A stretch of 55,789 bases of DNA from Rhodobacter sp. (GCA_027490955.1 JAIXXB010000008.1:1-55789), one strand, 5' to 3'. Shown: positions 1 through 8,106, numbered from the stretch's first letter. The notes: generated from the letters alone by a model not told the origin. Program-made: numbers and translations.

Positions 1-318
1 ATCATTTATGTAGCCCCATTTTCTGCCAAATTGAACGGGTGCAAGGCCGCCTGAAAATCGCTGGTTAAAGCCATCGCTGAACGGTACTTGCATTGCCCCG
101 TTCTCATTAACGTATCCACTTTTCCGACCCATACTGACACTCGCGAGACCTTCGTAGAAGCTGTCTGCCCAATCGAACTGCGGCTCGATCACCCAGCAGT
201 GGTCTTTGTTAACAAAGCCCCACATGCCATCGCTGCGTTTAAAGGGAAAGGTATCAAGCGCCAAGGCAGCTGTGCCTAGCGTGAAGGCCATCAGCAGTAT
301 GGAAGCAAAAACACGCAT
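1..318 (-). CDS. WG-repeat protein with signal peptide, partial (3' end outside window)
   Basis: The frame opens with ATG at 316-318 on the minus strand, preceded by a GGAGG ribosome site, and runs off the left edge after 106 codons without a stop. Residues 1-20 form a signal peptide (MRVFASILLMAFTLGTAALA). From about residue 31 the protein shows WG-type repeats: an MWGFVNK motif, then an IEPQFDWADSF..GLASV segment, then SGYVNENG, then GLAPVQFGRKWGYIND. This alternation of W-G-F/Y-I-(N/D) with EPQFD..F.EGLA is typical of WG (KWG Leptospira) beta-repeat proteins. The family has no single known function; with a signal peptide it is probably exported. It points away from the flagellar genes and lies on the foreign-looking side of the flgK breakpoint. 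Family call good, role unknown. Confidence 0.8.
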   Translation of the reverse strand, partial: MRVFASILLMAFTLGTAALALDTFPFKRSDGMWGFVNKDHCWVIEPQFDWADSFYEGLASVSMGRKSGYVNENGAMQVPFSDGFNQRFSGGLAPVQFGRKWGYIND

Positions 319-689
319 TGGACCTCCACAGGCGGCATGCCAGCGACAGTAACGCTTGGCCGTGCATGCCACAACGCTTGCCCAGCGCCCAAGACTGCAT
401 CAAAAGGATAGGAATTGCCCCATTCTGCCATCTTTGTTTCGGGGCTTGGGATACGGTGCTGGGAAAGGTCACTGGACGTCTCGAGGTCAGTGTGGCCCAA
501 TCCCCATTGAGATTGTCCAGTTCACGAGATCACTTAACAAATGGACTTGCAGCCACAGCCCCCACCAATCGACCCCACCTGTTCAAAACCGCCACACCAA
601 CAGCGTCTAAAGCAACGATTTTGGTATCGGGGGTAGGTTAGGGGGTAAATTTCCAAAATCTATAAATTAATCAATTATTTCAAGGATAA
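319..689. other. gene-free stretch at the flgK breakpoint
   Basis: About 370 bases lie between the divergent WG-repeat gene and the flgK remnant. I see no convincing coding frame. The last ~60 bases (about 630-689) are clearly AT-richer than the flagellar DNA that follows. The start of recognisable FlgK coding sequence is abrupt near 690, with an in-frame TAA at 687-689. No integrase, terminal inverted repeat or direct repeat is visible inside the window that would explain the junction. Confidence 0.6.
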
Positions 690-992
690 GTGGCGGAGGT
701 GTTGACCGCCCAGCGTGCGCCCGTATCAGGCGGTTTTTCGGTGGGCACGCGCAGCTATGATACTTTGGTGGCGGATATGGTCTCGGGCATCGCGGCCACG
801 CGCCTGACGGCGGAAAGCGAAACCAGTTTCGCTGCCGCCCGCTATGACCATTTGCGCACCATCGAATTGGCAGACGGCGTCGACACCGACCAAGAAATGC
901 AAACCTTGCTGCTGATTGAACAGGCCTATGCCGCCAATGCCCGCGTGATCAAAGCCAGCTCTGAAATGATCCAAACCTTGTTAGGATTCTGA
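690..992 (+). pseudogene. flgK: flgK (hook-associated protein 1), C-terminal fragment
   Basis: The frame encodes 100 residues that match only the C-terminal end of FlgK. It contains a helical stretch with SFAAARYDHLRTIELADGVD and ends with the typical EMQTLLLIEQAYAANARVI ... EMIQTLLGF tail. Full FlgK proteins of this family are roughly 450-500 residues, so about four fifths is missing. An in-frame TAA stands directly before the GTG at 690, and the AAGGA at 682-686 is too close to it for a good ribosome site. FlgK joins hook to filament, and loss normally prevents filament assembly. The fragment is followed at once by flgL. Either the gene is broken here or the intact 5' part lies elsewhere because of a rearrangement or assembly join. 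Family call strong; functional state inferred. Confidence 0.8.
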
Positions 993-994
993 CC

Positions 995-1996
995 ATGACA
1001 TCCCTGTCCTACGGCGATCTTGCACATTCCTATCTGCTGCGGCGGCAGAATGTGACCACAAAGTTAGAAATGCAGCTTTTGCAAGATGAGGTGGTCACAG
1101 GCCAATCGCGCGACATCACTGCGCGCGTGCGCGGCGATGTTGTGCCCCTGACGGGATTGGATGCCAGCCTTGCGCGGCTAGAAGGGTACCAAACCCTTGC
1201 GCGCGAACAGCTTTTGGTGATGGGTGCGATGCAAACGGCGCTGAATACCGTGCATGATTTGTCCTCAAACTTGGCGGAATTCTTGGTGGGCGTCAGCGCG
1301 GGCGTCTCGGAAACGCGCATCTCGGCTGCGGCGAACACGGCGCGATCGAATTTGGATACGGTTGTCTCTGCGCTGAATACCCGTTTCGGCGACCGATCTG
1401 TTTTTGCAGGCACAGCCACGTCATCGCCTGCCATGGCCGATGCCAGCGCCCTTTTGGATGCGGCGGAAGTGGCCGTGGCAGGGCAGACATCTGGCGCAGA
1501 CATAGAGGCGGCCCTGACCGCATGGTTTGACAGCCCAACAGGCTTTGCCGCCACGATCTACCAAGGCGGCGCAGCTTTGGCCCCTGTCACTGTGGCCGCG
1601 GGCGAGCAGGCCCATATGGATATCACCGCCCTTGATCCTGCGATCAAGGTAACGCTCAAAGGGATCACCTTGGCCGCGCTGCTGGATCGCGGCTTGATGG
1701 CGGGGCAGACCACTGTGCGCCAAGATATTGCCAACCGCGCGGGGCTGAGCCTGCTACAAACCAACACAGACCGCGCCTATCTAACAGGGCAACTCGGCGC
1801 CGTCGAAGCGCAGGTTGAAAGCGCGGCCGCCCGCAACAGCGCCGAGGCGACCGGCCTAAAGATTGTCCGCAACGAGATCACCACAGTCGATCCCTACGAG
1901 GCGGCATCCAAACTGCAAGACACCCAAGGCCAGCTTGAAAAAATCTACACCTTGACCGCGCGGATGACGCGCCTTTCGCTGATGGATTATCTGTAA
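995..1996 (+). CDS. flgL: flagellar hook-associated protein 3 FlgL (flagellin-like)
   Basis: 333 residues. FlgL is the second hook-filament junction protein, exported by the flagellar type III system. The N terminus (SYGDLAHSYLLRRQNVTTKL) and C terminus (YEAASKLQDTQGQLEKIYTLTARM) form the paired helical ends expected of flagellin-like axial proteins. The middle has the LSDVRS-like helical hairpin with AANTARSNLDTVVSALNTRFGD and a variable domain. The ATG at 995 starts two bases after the flgK stop, so the two were co-translated ancestrally. The stop TAA (1994-1996) overlaps the flgI ATG by one base. The gene looks intact although its partner flgK is truncated. Confidence 0.9.
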   Translation: MTSLSYGDLAHSYLLRRQNVTTKLEMQLLQDEVVTGQSRDITARVRGDVVPLTGLDASLARLEGYQTLAREQLLVMGAMQTALNTVHDLSSNLAEFLVGVSAGVSETRISAAANTARSNLDTVVSALNTRFGDRSVFAGTATSSPAMADASALLDAAEVAVAGQTSGADIEAALTAWFDSPTGFAATIYQGGAALAPVTVAAGEQAHMDITALDPAIKVTLKGITLAALLDRGLMAGQTTVRQDIANRAGLSLLQTNTDRAYLTGQLGAVEAQVESAAARNSAEATGLKIVRNEITTVDPYEAASKLQDTQGQLEKIYTLTARMTRLSLMDYL

Positions 1997-3099
1997 TGCG
2001 CACAATTCTATGGGCCGTTGTCCTTTGCCTTTTCACCGCACCCTATGCCAGTGCAGACCCAATACGGATCAAGGATTTGGTCGAATTTGACGGGGTGCGC
2101 GCCAATGATCTGGTGGGCTACGGCCTTGTGGTCGGGCTGAACGGCACGGGGGATGGGCTGCGCAATTCGCCCTTTACCGAAGAGATGATGGCCAATTTGC
2201 TGGAACGTTTGGGCGTGAATGTGACGGGCGAAGATTTCCGCCCCAAAAACGTGGCCGCCGTTTTTGTCACCGCCGCCTTGCCGCCCTTTGCCCGCGCTGG
2301 ATCGCAAATTGACGTGACAGTATCGGCCATGGGCGATGCAAAAAGCCTGCTGGGCGGCACGCTGGTCATGACCCCTCTCAATGGCGCAGATGGCCAGATT
2401 TATGCCGTGGCGCAGGGCGCCATCATTGCAGGGGGCATTTCTGCCGAAGGCGATGCCGCGCGCGTTGTGCAAGGCGTGCCGACCTCTGGGGTTATTCCAT
2501 CTGGCGCGCGGGTGGAACGCGAAGTCGAGTTTGATTTTGCAGGGCTGCGCAGTTTGCGCCTTGCGCTGCGCGAGCCAGATTTCACCACAGCCGCCCGCAT
2601 TGAAGCGGCGATCAACGCCCAGTTTGGCCGTGGTTCGGCGCTGATGCAGGATGCGGGCACAGTCACCTTGGACATTGGGGCCACGCGCCTTGGCTCGCCC
2701 GCGCGGGCGCTATCGGTGGTCGAGAATATCTTGGTCGAACCGGAACGGCGCGCACGGGTTGTGGTTGACCAGCGCTCTGGCACGATTGTGATGGGCGAGG
2801 ATGTGCGCATCAGCCGTGTGGCCGTGGCGCAAGGCAACTTGACGCTGCGCATTGAAGAAGCGCCCATTGTCGTGCAACCCAACCCCTTTACCGAAGGGGA
2901 AACCATCGTGGTGCCGCGCAGCAGCGTCGATCTGCAAACCGATCAGGGCAAGGGTCTGGCCGAAGTGTCGGGCGGCACATCCTTGTCCGAGGTGGTGGCA
3001 GGGCTAAACGCCTTGGGCGTGGCCCCCAATGATATGATCGATATCCTCAAAAGCATCAACGCAGCAGGTGCGCTGCATGCAGAATTTGTGGTGAACTAG
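1996..3099 (+). CDS. flgI: flagellar P-ring protein FlgI
   Basis: 367 residues, normal FlgI length. FlgI builds the P ring in the peptidoglycan layer around the rod. The signal peptide is MRTILWAVVLCLFTAPYASA. Directly after it come the family hallmarks RIKDLVEFDGVRANDLVGYG and LVVGLNGTGDG. Later family blocks include VVVDQRSGTIVMGEDVRISRVAVAQG-type sequence and the C-terminal LNALGVAPNDMIDILKSINAAGAL. It overlaps the flgL stop by one base and is the last gene of this unit. The secretion chaperone FlgA is encoded at 17631-18056. Intact. Confidence 0.95.
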   Translation: MRTILWAVVLCLFTAPYASADPIRIKDLVEFDGVRANDLVGYGLVVGLNGTGDGLRNSPFTEEMMANLLERLGVNVTGEDFRPKNVAAVFVTAALPPFARAGSQIDVTVSAMGDAKSLLGGTLVMTPLNGADGQIYAVAQGAIIAGGISAEGDAARVVQGVPTSGVIPSGARVEREVEFDFAGLRSLRLALREPDFTTAARIEAAINAQFGRGSALMQDAGTVTLDIGATRLGSPARALSVVENILVEPERRARVVVDQRSGTIVMGEDVRISRVAVAQGNLTLRIEEAPIVVQPNPFTEGETIVVPRSSVDLQTDQGKGLAEVSGGTSLSEVVAGLNALGVAPNDMIDILKSINAAGALHAEFVVN

Positions 3100-3249
3100 G
3101 CGCGCCTGCGCGCCGTTTGCGCCTGCGCGCCGCTGCAAAATCCGCAACTGGCAGTTCTTAGGGGAGGGGCCTATAGTGTAAGGCCCCCACTGGGTGCAAG
3201 GCCCCCATTGGCGCGGCCGCGCCTTGCGCCTTCAGCAAAACAGCAAAAC

Positions 3250-3271
3250 CGCCTGCAGCATGCTGCAGGCG
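3250..3271. terminator. perfect 22-bp palindrome between convergent flgI and fliP
   Basis: CGCCTGCAGCA is followed at once by its exact reverse complement. It lies midway in the 233-base gap between the ends of flgI (plus) and fliP (minus), in a GC-rich stretch with further small inverted repeats around 3100-3130. It is probably a shared transcription end. There is no T-run on either side, so Rho-independent action is not certain. Confidence 0.5.
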
Positions 3272-3332
3272 GCGCTAAATTTGGCGCAGACCCAGCCCAT
3301 GTATCGCAGCTGACCTGCGCGCCTAAACGCGG

Positions 3333-4085
3333 CTAAACATAGCTGCGCACCAAGGCCCCCGCGATCAGTGACCAGCCATCGGCCACAACGAAAAAGGCCA
3401 GTTTGAACGGCAAAGATACAACCGCTGGCGGCACCATCATCATCCCCATCGACATCAAAATCGCCGCCACAACCAGATCAATGATCAAGAACGGCATGAA
3501 AATTAAAAAGCCAATTTCGAAGGCGCGTTGAATTTCCGACAAGATAAAAGACGGGATCAGCAGCGACAATGGCGCATCTGGAATGGCCATGCCCAGCGTT
3601 TCGGGCCGCAAATCCGCCATGGCCGCAAAGGTATCAGGATCCAGCCGCGCCGCCATAAAGGCGCGAAACGGGCCCAGAACCAGCGGAATTGCCCCCTGCA
3701 CATCAATCGTGCCCGCTTGCAAGGGTTGGATACCATCCGTCCATGCTTTGGTAAACACAGGATCCATCACAAACCACGTCAAAAACAGCGCAAGGCTGAT
3801 GATCAGCATATTGGGCGGCGATTGTTGCAGACCAATGGCCTGCCGCAGGATTGACAGCACTGTCACGATAAACGGAAAGCAGGTGATCATCACCGCCAGC
3901 CCGGGCACGATCGACAAAACAGTGACCAGCAGCAAAAGCTGGATCGAGCGTGCCGCCAGCGAAGTGTCATCGCCAAAGTTAATGGCAATATCCTGCGCCA
4001 TCAGCGGCCCTGCTGCCAGACAAGCCACCACAGCAATGGCGGCACCCGCCCAAAAGGCGCGTCGCCCCAGAACCAGATGCGCCAT
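3333..4085 (-). CDS. fliP: flagellar export gate protein FliP
   Basis: 250 residues. FliP is a core subunit of the export gate of the flagellar type III apparatus, together with FliQ and FliR. An N-terminal signal sequence (about residues 1-30, ending in LMAQ) is followed by the family's conserved stretch SIQLLLLVTVLSIVPGLAVM and ITCFPFIVTVLSILRQAIG. The C-terminal part has PSFILSEIQRAFEIGFLIF and FLIIDLVVAAILMSMGMMM, both signature regions, with four predicted membrane segments in total. It is the last gene of a tight minus-strand unit fliF-fliH-fliN-fliP, starting one base after the fliN stop. Intact. Confidence 0.95.
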   Translation of the reverse strand: MAHLVLGRRAFWAGAAIAVVACLAAGPLMAQDIAINFGDDTSLAARSIQLLLLVTVLSIVPGLAVMITCFPFIVTVLSILRQAIGLQQSPPNMLIISLALFLTWFVMDPVFTKAWTDGIQPLQAGTIDVQGAIPLVLGPFRAFMAARLDPDTFAAMADLRPETLGMAIPDAPLSLLIPSFILSEIQRAFEIGFLIFMPFLIIDLVVAAILMSMGMMMVPPAVVSLPFKLAFFVVADGWSLIAGALVRSYV

Positions 4086-4086
4086 C

Positions 4087-4356
4087 TTACAATCCGCCGC
4101 GCAGATTGGTCACTTCGGTCAGCCGCACCGCCAATTGCCCAGACCCTTCGCCATCCAATTCCTGCAATTCACCGCGCGCAATCAGCCGATCACCCACGTA
4201 TAGTTCGACCGGATCATCCACACGCCGATCCAGTGGCAAAACCGAATCGCGCGCAAGACGCAGCAGGTCTTTGACCAAGGGCCGCGCTTTGCCCACAGAA
4301 ATGGTCACCTCAATCGGCACTTGGCCAAAGGGGCTGTTTTCGGGAGTTTCACTCAT
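4087..4356 (-). CDS. fliN: flagellar motor switch protein FliN
   Basis: 89 residues, short but usual for Rhodobacterales FliN, which consists of little more than the SpoA (surface presentation of antigens) domain. The core is VPIEVTISVGKARPLVKDLL, followed by DPVELYVGDRLIARGEL and a C-terminal LAVRLTEV segment. FliN forms the lower part of the C ring and contacts FliH during export. The start codon overlaps the end of fliH by four bases, which indicates translational coupling. FliM and FliG, its usual partners, are not in this window. Confidence 0.9.
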   Translation of the reverse strand: MSETPENSPFGQVPIEVTISVGKARPLVKDLLRLARDSVLPLDRRVDDPVELYVGDRLIARGELQELDGEGSGQLAVRLTEVTNLRGGL

Positions 4357-4949
4357 GATATTTCAGTCCTTTCTGGATGCTGAAAGAAATTGCCCAGCGC
4401 GGCGGAGATTTCGGCAATAGCGCTGTCCAAATCGATGCGCGTCTCGCTTTGGCCAAGCCGCAAGAACGCCTGACCTTCGCCCAGACTTGGCTCTTCGACG
4501 ATCAGCGTCGGCGGAACGTTCGATTGCGCCAGAACGCTGTCCACAGCGATGCGCGCTGTCGGATGAATGACAATTTCCACAGGGCTGTCCGAGGCGCGCT
4601 CTGCCAAGGGCCGCAGCGCGTGCAAGATGGTGGGGGCCAAACTGGCGCGGGCGATGGCGGGCAACAGCCGCGCGACGATATCTTGCAACAGCGGTTCCAT
4701 CGCGTCCAAAACATGTTGGCGCGCATCGGCAAAGGTAAAGCCAAGGCTTTTCAGATTCCGTGCCAGTTCTGCGCCAATCTGGGCCTGATCACTGCTTTGG
4801 GCGGCCACGGCATCATCCCAGCCCGCGCGATACCCGCTGTCATAGGCAGCCAGCTTGGCCTCTTCAAAGGCGATGCTTTCCAGCACGACAATGGGCGTTT
4901 GCCCCGCAGGCTCTGGCGTGTCAAAGACTTCGAGGTTGAGCGTTTTCAT
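4353..4949 (-). CDS. fliH: flagellar export ATPase regulator FliH-like protein
   Basis: 198 residues lying between fliF and fliN. The N-terminal part includes FEEAKLAAYDSGYRAGWDDA, the GYRAGW pattern found in FliH proteins. A helical middle follows, then a C-terminal alpha/beta domain with VEIVIHPTARIAVDSVL and DLDSAIAEISAALGNFF, which matches the FliH/YscL globular region. FliH links the ATPase FliI to the C ring and holds it at the export gate. FliI itself is encoded far away at 21014-22372. It overlaps both neighbours by four bases. Sequence divergence in this family makes the call depend partly on position. Confidence 0.8.
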   Translation of the reverse strand: MKTLNLEVFDTPEPAGQTPIVVLESIAFEEAKLAAYDSGYRAGWDDAVAAQSSDQAQIGAELARNLKSLGFTFADARQHVLDAMEPLLQDIVARLLPAIARASLAPTILHALRPLAERASDSPVEIVIHPTARIAVDSVLAQSNVPPTLIVEEPSLGEGQAFLRLGQSETRIDLDSAIAEISAALGNFFQHPERTEIS

Positions 4950-6550
4950 GCCTTTTCCTCCTCTTGCTCCATCCAGCCGCGCAGAATTTCAACCGATTCT
5001 GCCTGCCGCTCTTCGATCAGGCGGCGCAGGCGGGCGACAGGGTCGGCAGTGTCATTGCCGCCTGTGCCCATGTCAAAATTGTCCAAATTGACCATCGGCA
5101 AATCGCCAAAACTGTCGATCTCGCCCGTCAGAACAGGGCCATTGCCCTCTAGGCTGGGCAGGGCCAAAGGCCCGCCATCTGGCGCGGGTAGCATTTGGGT
5201 TTGCGCAGGGGCAAAGCGGCCCGCCAACATGGGGCGGATCACGAACAGGCCCAGCACCAGCGCGACCAAACCCAGCACCAAGGTTTGGATCAATGCCATC
5301 ATATCAAAACCCGCCAGCAGCGAGGCTGATGCCACCGAACCTTGCTCTGGCAAGGGTTCAAAGGCCAAAGATTTCAGCGTCAGCACATCACCGCGCGCCT
5401 CGTCCAGCCCAACGGCCGAGGCGACAAGTTCGCGCAGCACGGCCAGTTCTTCGTCAGGGCGGGGGGCAAAGGAAACTGTGCCGTCCTCGGCCACTGTTTG
5501 CGTGCCATCCAGCAGCACGGCCACTGATATTTTCTTGATGGCACCGGGCGCTTTGACCACATCGCGCTTGGTTTCAGAGATTTCATAATTCACACGTTCT
5601 TGCTGCTGGGCAGATTCGGATTTGCCCGCATCACCCGCAGAATTCTGCCCCTCTGGCAGGTTAGAGGCGACTGTAACATCCGTGCCCGCCGCCGATTCGC
5701 TGCCCGTGCTCGAGGTGGTTTCAGTGGAAATTGCCACCCGCCCCTGCGGGTCAACCCTGCGCTCGCTGATCTGCTCGCTTTCGGTCACCACATCGACGCT
5801 GACCTCGACCACAGCCTTGCCCGCGCCCACCCGCGCCTCTAGCAAACGCTCGACATTGGCGCGCATTTCGGCAGCGCGGGTATCGCCCAATGCGCTGGGC
5901 GTAAGGCTGTCATCCTCGCTGGGCACCAGCCCAGAGACGGAATCAATCACCGCGACATCGCTGGGCAACATGCCAGGAACTGCGGCGGCTACCAAATGGC
6001 GCATGGCCTTGGCCTGTGCGGGCGCAATCGCCCCGCTGATCGAGGTGATGGTGACACTGGCCGAGGGGTTATCATTGCGTTGAAACGGCTGCGAAGGGGC
6101 CTGCGCAATATGCACCCGCGCCGATTTCACCTGCGGATTGGCCAAAAGCGTGCGCGCCAACTCGCCCTCTTTCGCGCGCCAATAGGCGGCATCAAACATC
6201 TGCGATGTTGTGCCAAAACCTGACAGCCCATCCAAAATCTCGTACCCAGCGCCGCCCGCAGCAGGCAGACCTTGGCTGGCCAGGGTCATGCGCATGCTAT
6301 CGCGCGCAGCCTCATCGACGTAAATCGAATCGCCCCGCACTTCGTAAGCCGCACCGCTTTGATCCAGCGCGGCAATCACCTCGCCCGCCGAAGCGGGGCT
6401 AAGCCCTGCGTAAAGCAGCGTCATCCCAGGCGCGGCGGCCATGCGGGATAGCCCAATAATCGCAAGAAAAACCGCAATCGTGGCCCCTGCCACGATGATC
6501 CGACGCCGCGTGTCAAGCGATTGCCAGATTTGCATCAAATTCTGCACCAT
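4946..6550 (-). CDS. fliF: flagellar MS-ring protein FliF
   Basis: 534 residues, normal length. FliF forms the MS ring in the inner membrane, the base on which the motor and export gate assemble. One membrane segment lies near residues 18-40 and a second near residues 412-435. Between them are the ring-building motifs, including LLYAGLSPASAGEVIAALDQ and YWRAKEGELARTLLANPQVK, plus RVHIAQAPSQPF. The cytoplasmic C-terminal tail (IEERQAESVEILRGWMEQEE) is the usual FliG-binding region. It is the first gene of the minus-strand unit. Its promoter region is shared with the divergent fliL and holds a CtrA-like site. Confidence 0.95.
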   Translation of the reverse strand: MVQNLMQIWQSLDTRRRIIVAGATIAVFLAIIGLSRMAAAPGMTLLYAGLSPASAGEVIAALDQSGAAYEVRGDSIYVDEAARDSMRMTLASQGLPAAGGAGYEILDGLSGFGTTSQMFDAAYWRAKEGELARTLLANPQVKSARVHIAQAPSQPFQRNDNPSASVTITSISGAIAPAQAKAMRHLVAAAVPGMLPSDVAVIDSVSGLVPSEDDSLTPSALGDTRAAEMRANVERLLEARVGAGKAVVEVSVDVVTESEQISERRVDPQGRVAISTETTSSTGSESAAGTDVTVASNLPEGQNSAGDAGKSESAQQQERVNYEISETKRDVVKAPGAIKKISVAVLLDGTQTVAEDGTVSFAPRPDEELAVLRELVASAVGLDEARGDVLTLKSLAFEPLPEQGSVASASLLAGFDMMALIQTLVLGLVALVLGLFVIRPMLAGRFAPAQTQMLPAPDGGPLALPSLEGNGPVLTGEIDSFGDLPMVNLDNFDMGTGGNDTADPVARLRRLIEERQAESVEILRGWMEQEEEKA

Positions 6551-6586
6551 TTACTCCTTTGGACTTCTGCCCTGATATGCAGATTG

Positions 6587-6612
6587 ACCGATTGGTCTTA
6601 ACAATCGGTTAG
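6587..6612. promoter_or_regulatory. divergent fliF/fliL control region: dyad with CtrA-like TTAA-N7-TTAG
   Basis: ACCGATTG at 6587-6594 and CAATCGGT at 6602-6609 form a perfect 8-bp inverted repeat with a 7-bp centre. Overlapping it, TTAA at 6598-6601 and TTAG at 6609-6612 are spaced by exactly seven bases, one mismatch from the CtrA consensus TTAA-N7-TTAA. It lies between the starts of fliF (minus, 6550) and fliL (plus, 6659). CtrA control of Fla2-type flagella is established in Rhodobacterales; binding here is inferred. Confidence 0.55.
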
Positions 6613-6658
6613 TGACCTTTGGGTATTCTGCCTGCGTGATGAAAATCAGGAGGCAGCC

Positions 6659-7141
6659 GTGGCCGATGCCGAAGAGCCGCAGGAAGTGGCACCAAAAAAG
6701 TCGAAAAAACCTCTATTAATCGGGGTGATACTGGCGCTTGTCTTGGGCGGCGGGGGCTTTTACGCGACCTATTCTGGGCTGATTCTGGGCCAAGATCATG
6801 CAGCTCCCGCAGGGCAAGAGCAGGGGGCAAGCCCGCTGCCCGACATCGCCTTTGTGCCGATTGAACCTTTGGTGATTTCGCTGGGCACGGCGGATTCAGG
6901 GCGCAATTTGCGCTTTACCTCGCAAATCGAAACCTCCAGCGCCTATGCCGCCGATGTCACGCTGCTTTTGCCGCGGATTGTCGATGTGATGAACGGATAT
7001 TTGCGGGCGATAGACCCTGCCGAACTGGATAAACCCGCCATGCTGCTGCGCATCCGCGCGCAGCTTTTGCGGCGCATCCAACTGGTCACGGGAGAGGGGC
7101 GCGTGCGGGATTTGCTCGTGACGGAATTTGTGCTGAATTAG
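6659..7141 (+). CDS. fliL: flagellar basal body protein FliL
   Basis: 160 residues. FliL is a single-pass inner-membrane protein that surrounds and supports the stator. I take the GTG at 6659 as start because an AGGAGG ribosome site lies at 6648-6653. The order is a short lysine-rich cytoplasmic tail (KKSKKP), a membrane segment around residues 20-38, a linker, and a periplasmic SPFH-like domain with FVPIEPLVISLG and NLRFTSQIETS, ending in the usual VRDLLVTEFVLN. It opens the plus-strand motor/export unit, with the next gene starting nine bases later. A second FliL-like gene is at 16418-16900. Confidence 0.92.
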   Translation: MADAEEPQEVAPKKSKKPLLIGVILALVLGGGGFYATYSGLILGQDHAAPAGQEQGASPLPDIAFVPIEPLVISLGTADSGRNLRFTSQIETSSAYAADVTLLLPRIVDVMNGYLRAIDPAELDKPAMLLRIRAQLLRRIQLVTGEGRVRDLLVTEFVLN

Positions 7142-7150
7142 GAAAACCAG

Positions 7151-7540
7151 ATGCAATTGATCGCAGATATTCTGATGACGGCGGGGGCCTTTGGGGCCGC
7201 GATTTACTGCTATGTGCTGTCCAATCGGTTGAAAAAGTTCACGGCACTGGAATCGGGCATGGGCAGTGCCATCGCGGTTTTGTCGGTGCAGGTCGATGAT
7301 ATGACCCGCGCACTTGAGGCGGCGCGCGGCGCAGCCCATGCGCAGGCAGATGGGCTGCGCGCCCAAACTGCGCGCGCCGAAGCGGTCGCTGCCCAGCTAG
7401 AGCTGTTGATGGCCTCTTTGCACGATTTGCCCAAACCCAGCGCCGCCGACAGTGACGAGGAGCTGGGCCTTGAGGGCGAGCGCAGGCTGCGCTTTGTGCG
7501 CCGCCGCGCCGAGGGCCGCGATTTGGAGGCCGCAGAATGA
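7151..7540 (+). CDS. DUF6468-like membrane protein of flagellar unit
   Basis: 129 residues. One membrane segment lies near residues 5-22 (ADILMTAGAFGAAIYCYVLS), followed by a short basic stretch (RLKKF) and a helical, probably coiled-coil region with many Ala and Gln residues, then an acidic and basic tail. The pattern GAAIYCYVLSNRLKKFTALE with a following GSAIAVLSVQVDDM resembles a conserved alphaproteobacterial protein I know as DUF6468, found beside fliL and motE. Its role is not established. The position between fliL and motE, with a four-base overlap into motE, suggests a part in motor or stator function. Confidence 0.65.
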   Translation: MQLIADILMTAGAFGAAIYCYVLSNRLKKFTALESGMGSAIAVLSVQVDDMTRALEAARGAAHAQADGLRAQTARAEAVAAQLELLMASLHDLPKPSAADSDEELGLEGERRLRFVRRRAEGRDLEAAE

Positions 7541-8106
7541 GCCTGTCACGCAAGATTGCACCTGGGGCCTTGATTGTGCTGGCGCTGCTGTTTGCCTCTT
7601 CGGGTGCGCTGCGATTGGGGACGGATTTGGGCGCAGCTTTGGCGGCAATCTCTGATATGCCCACGGCAGATTTGCCCGCAGAACCCGCCACTTGCGAAGC
7701 GCTCCCCGCCGCCTTGGCCCAAGCGCTGAAGGCGCGCGGCGACGCGTTGACCGCGCGCGAGGCGATCATTGCCGACCGCATGGCGGCATTGGAATTGGCC
7801 GAAGCTGCGATTGAAAAGCGCATGGCCGAATTGGCTGCGGCAGAGGAAGAGTTAAAGAAAACCATCTCAATCGCCGATGGCGCGGCAGAACAAGATTTGG
7901 GCACGCTGACCTCGGTCTACGAGGCGATGAAACCTGCGGATGCTGCAAAACTGTTCGCCGCCATGGCCCCCGAATTTGCGGCAGGCTTCCTAAGCCGAAT
8001 GCAGCCCGCTTCGGCTGCGGCGATTCTGGCAGGCATGACACCTGAACAGGCCTATTCCATTTCGGTGCTGATCGCAGGGCGCAATGCCTTGGCGCCAAAG
8101 GGCTGA
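7537..8106 (+). CDS. motE: MotE-family periplasmic motility protein
   Basis: 189 residues. Residues 1-28 form an uncleaved signal anchor or signal peptide. A region around 60-110 (AREAIIADRMAALELAEAAI, then MAELAAAEEELKKT) is a coiled coil. The C-terminal part has the MgtE_N-like pattern SVYEAMKPADAAKLFAAM, then FLSRMQPASAAAILAGMTPE and QAYSISVLIAGRNA. This architecture is that of MotE, a periplasmic protein needed for motor function in Sinorhizobium and in the Fla2 system of Cereibacter, where it acts with MotB. It overlaps the previous gene by four bases and precedes motA. MotB itself is not in the window. Confidence 0.8.
   Translation: MSLSRKIAPGALIVLALLFASSGALRLGTDLGAALAAISDMPTADLPAEPATCEALPAALAQALKARGDALTAREAIIADRMAALELAEAAIEKRMAELAAAEEELKKTISIADGAAEQDLGTLTSVYEAMKPADAAKLFAAMAPEFAAGFLSRMQPASAAAILAGMTPEQAYSISVLIAGRNALAPKG

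Noticed and set aside
88-279. 63-codon open frame on the plus strand
   Set aside because: It is the shadow of the minus-strand WG-repeat gene, which has a signal peptide, ribosome site and family repeats.
4377-5588. 403-codon plus-strand frame opposite fliH and fliF
   Set aside because: Long antisense frames are expected in GC-rich coding DNA; no domain is visible and the minus-strand genes are certain.
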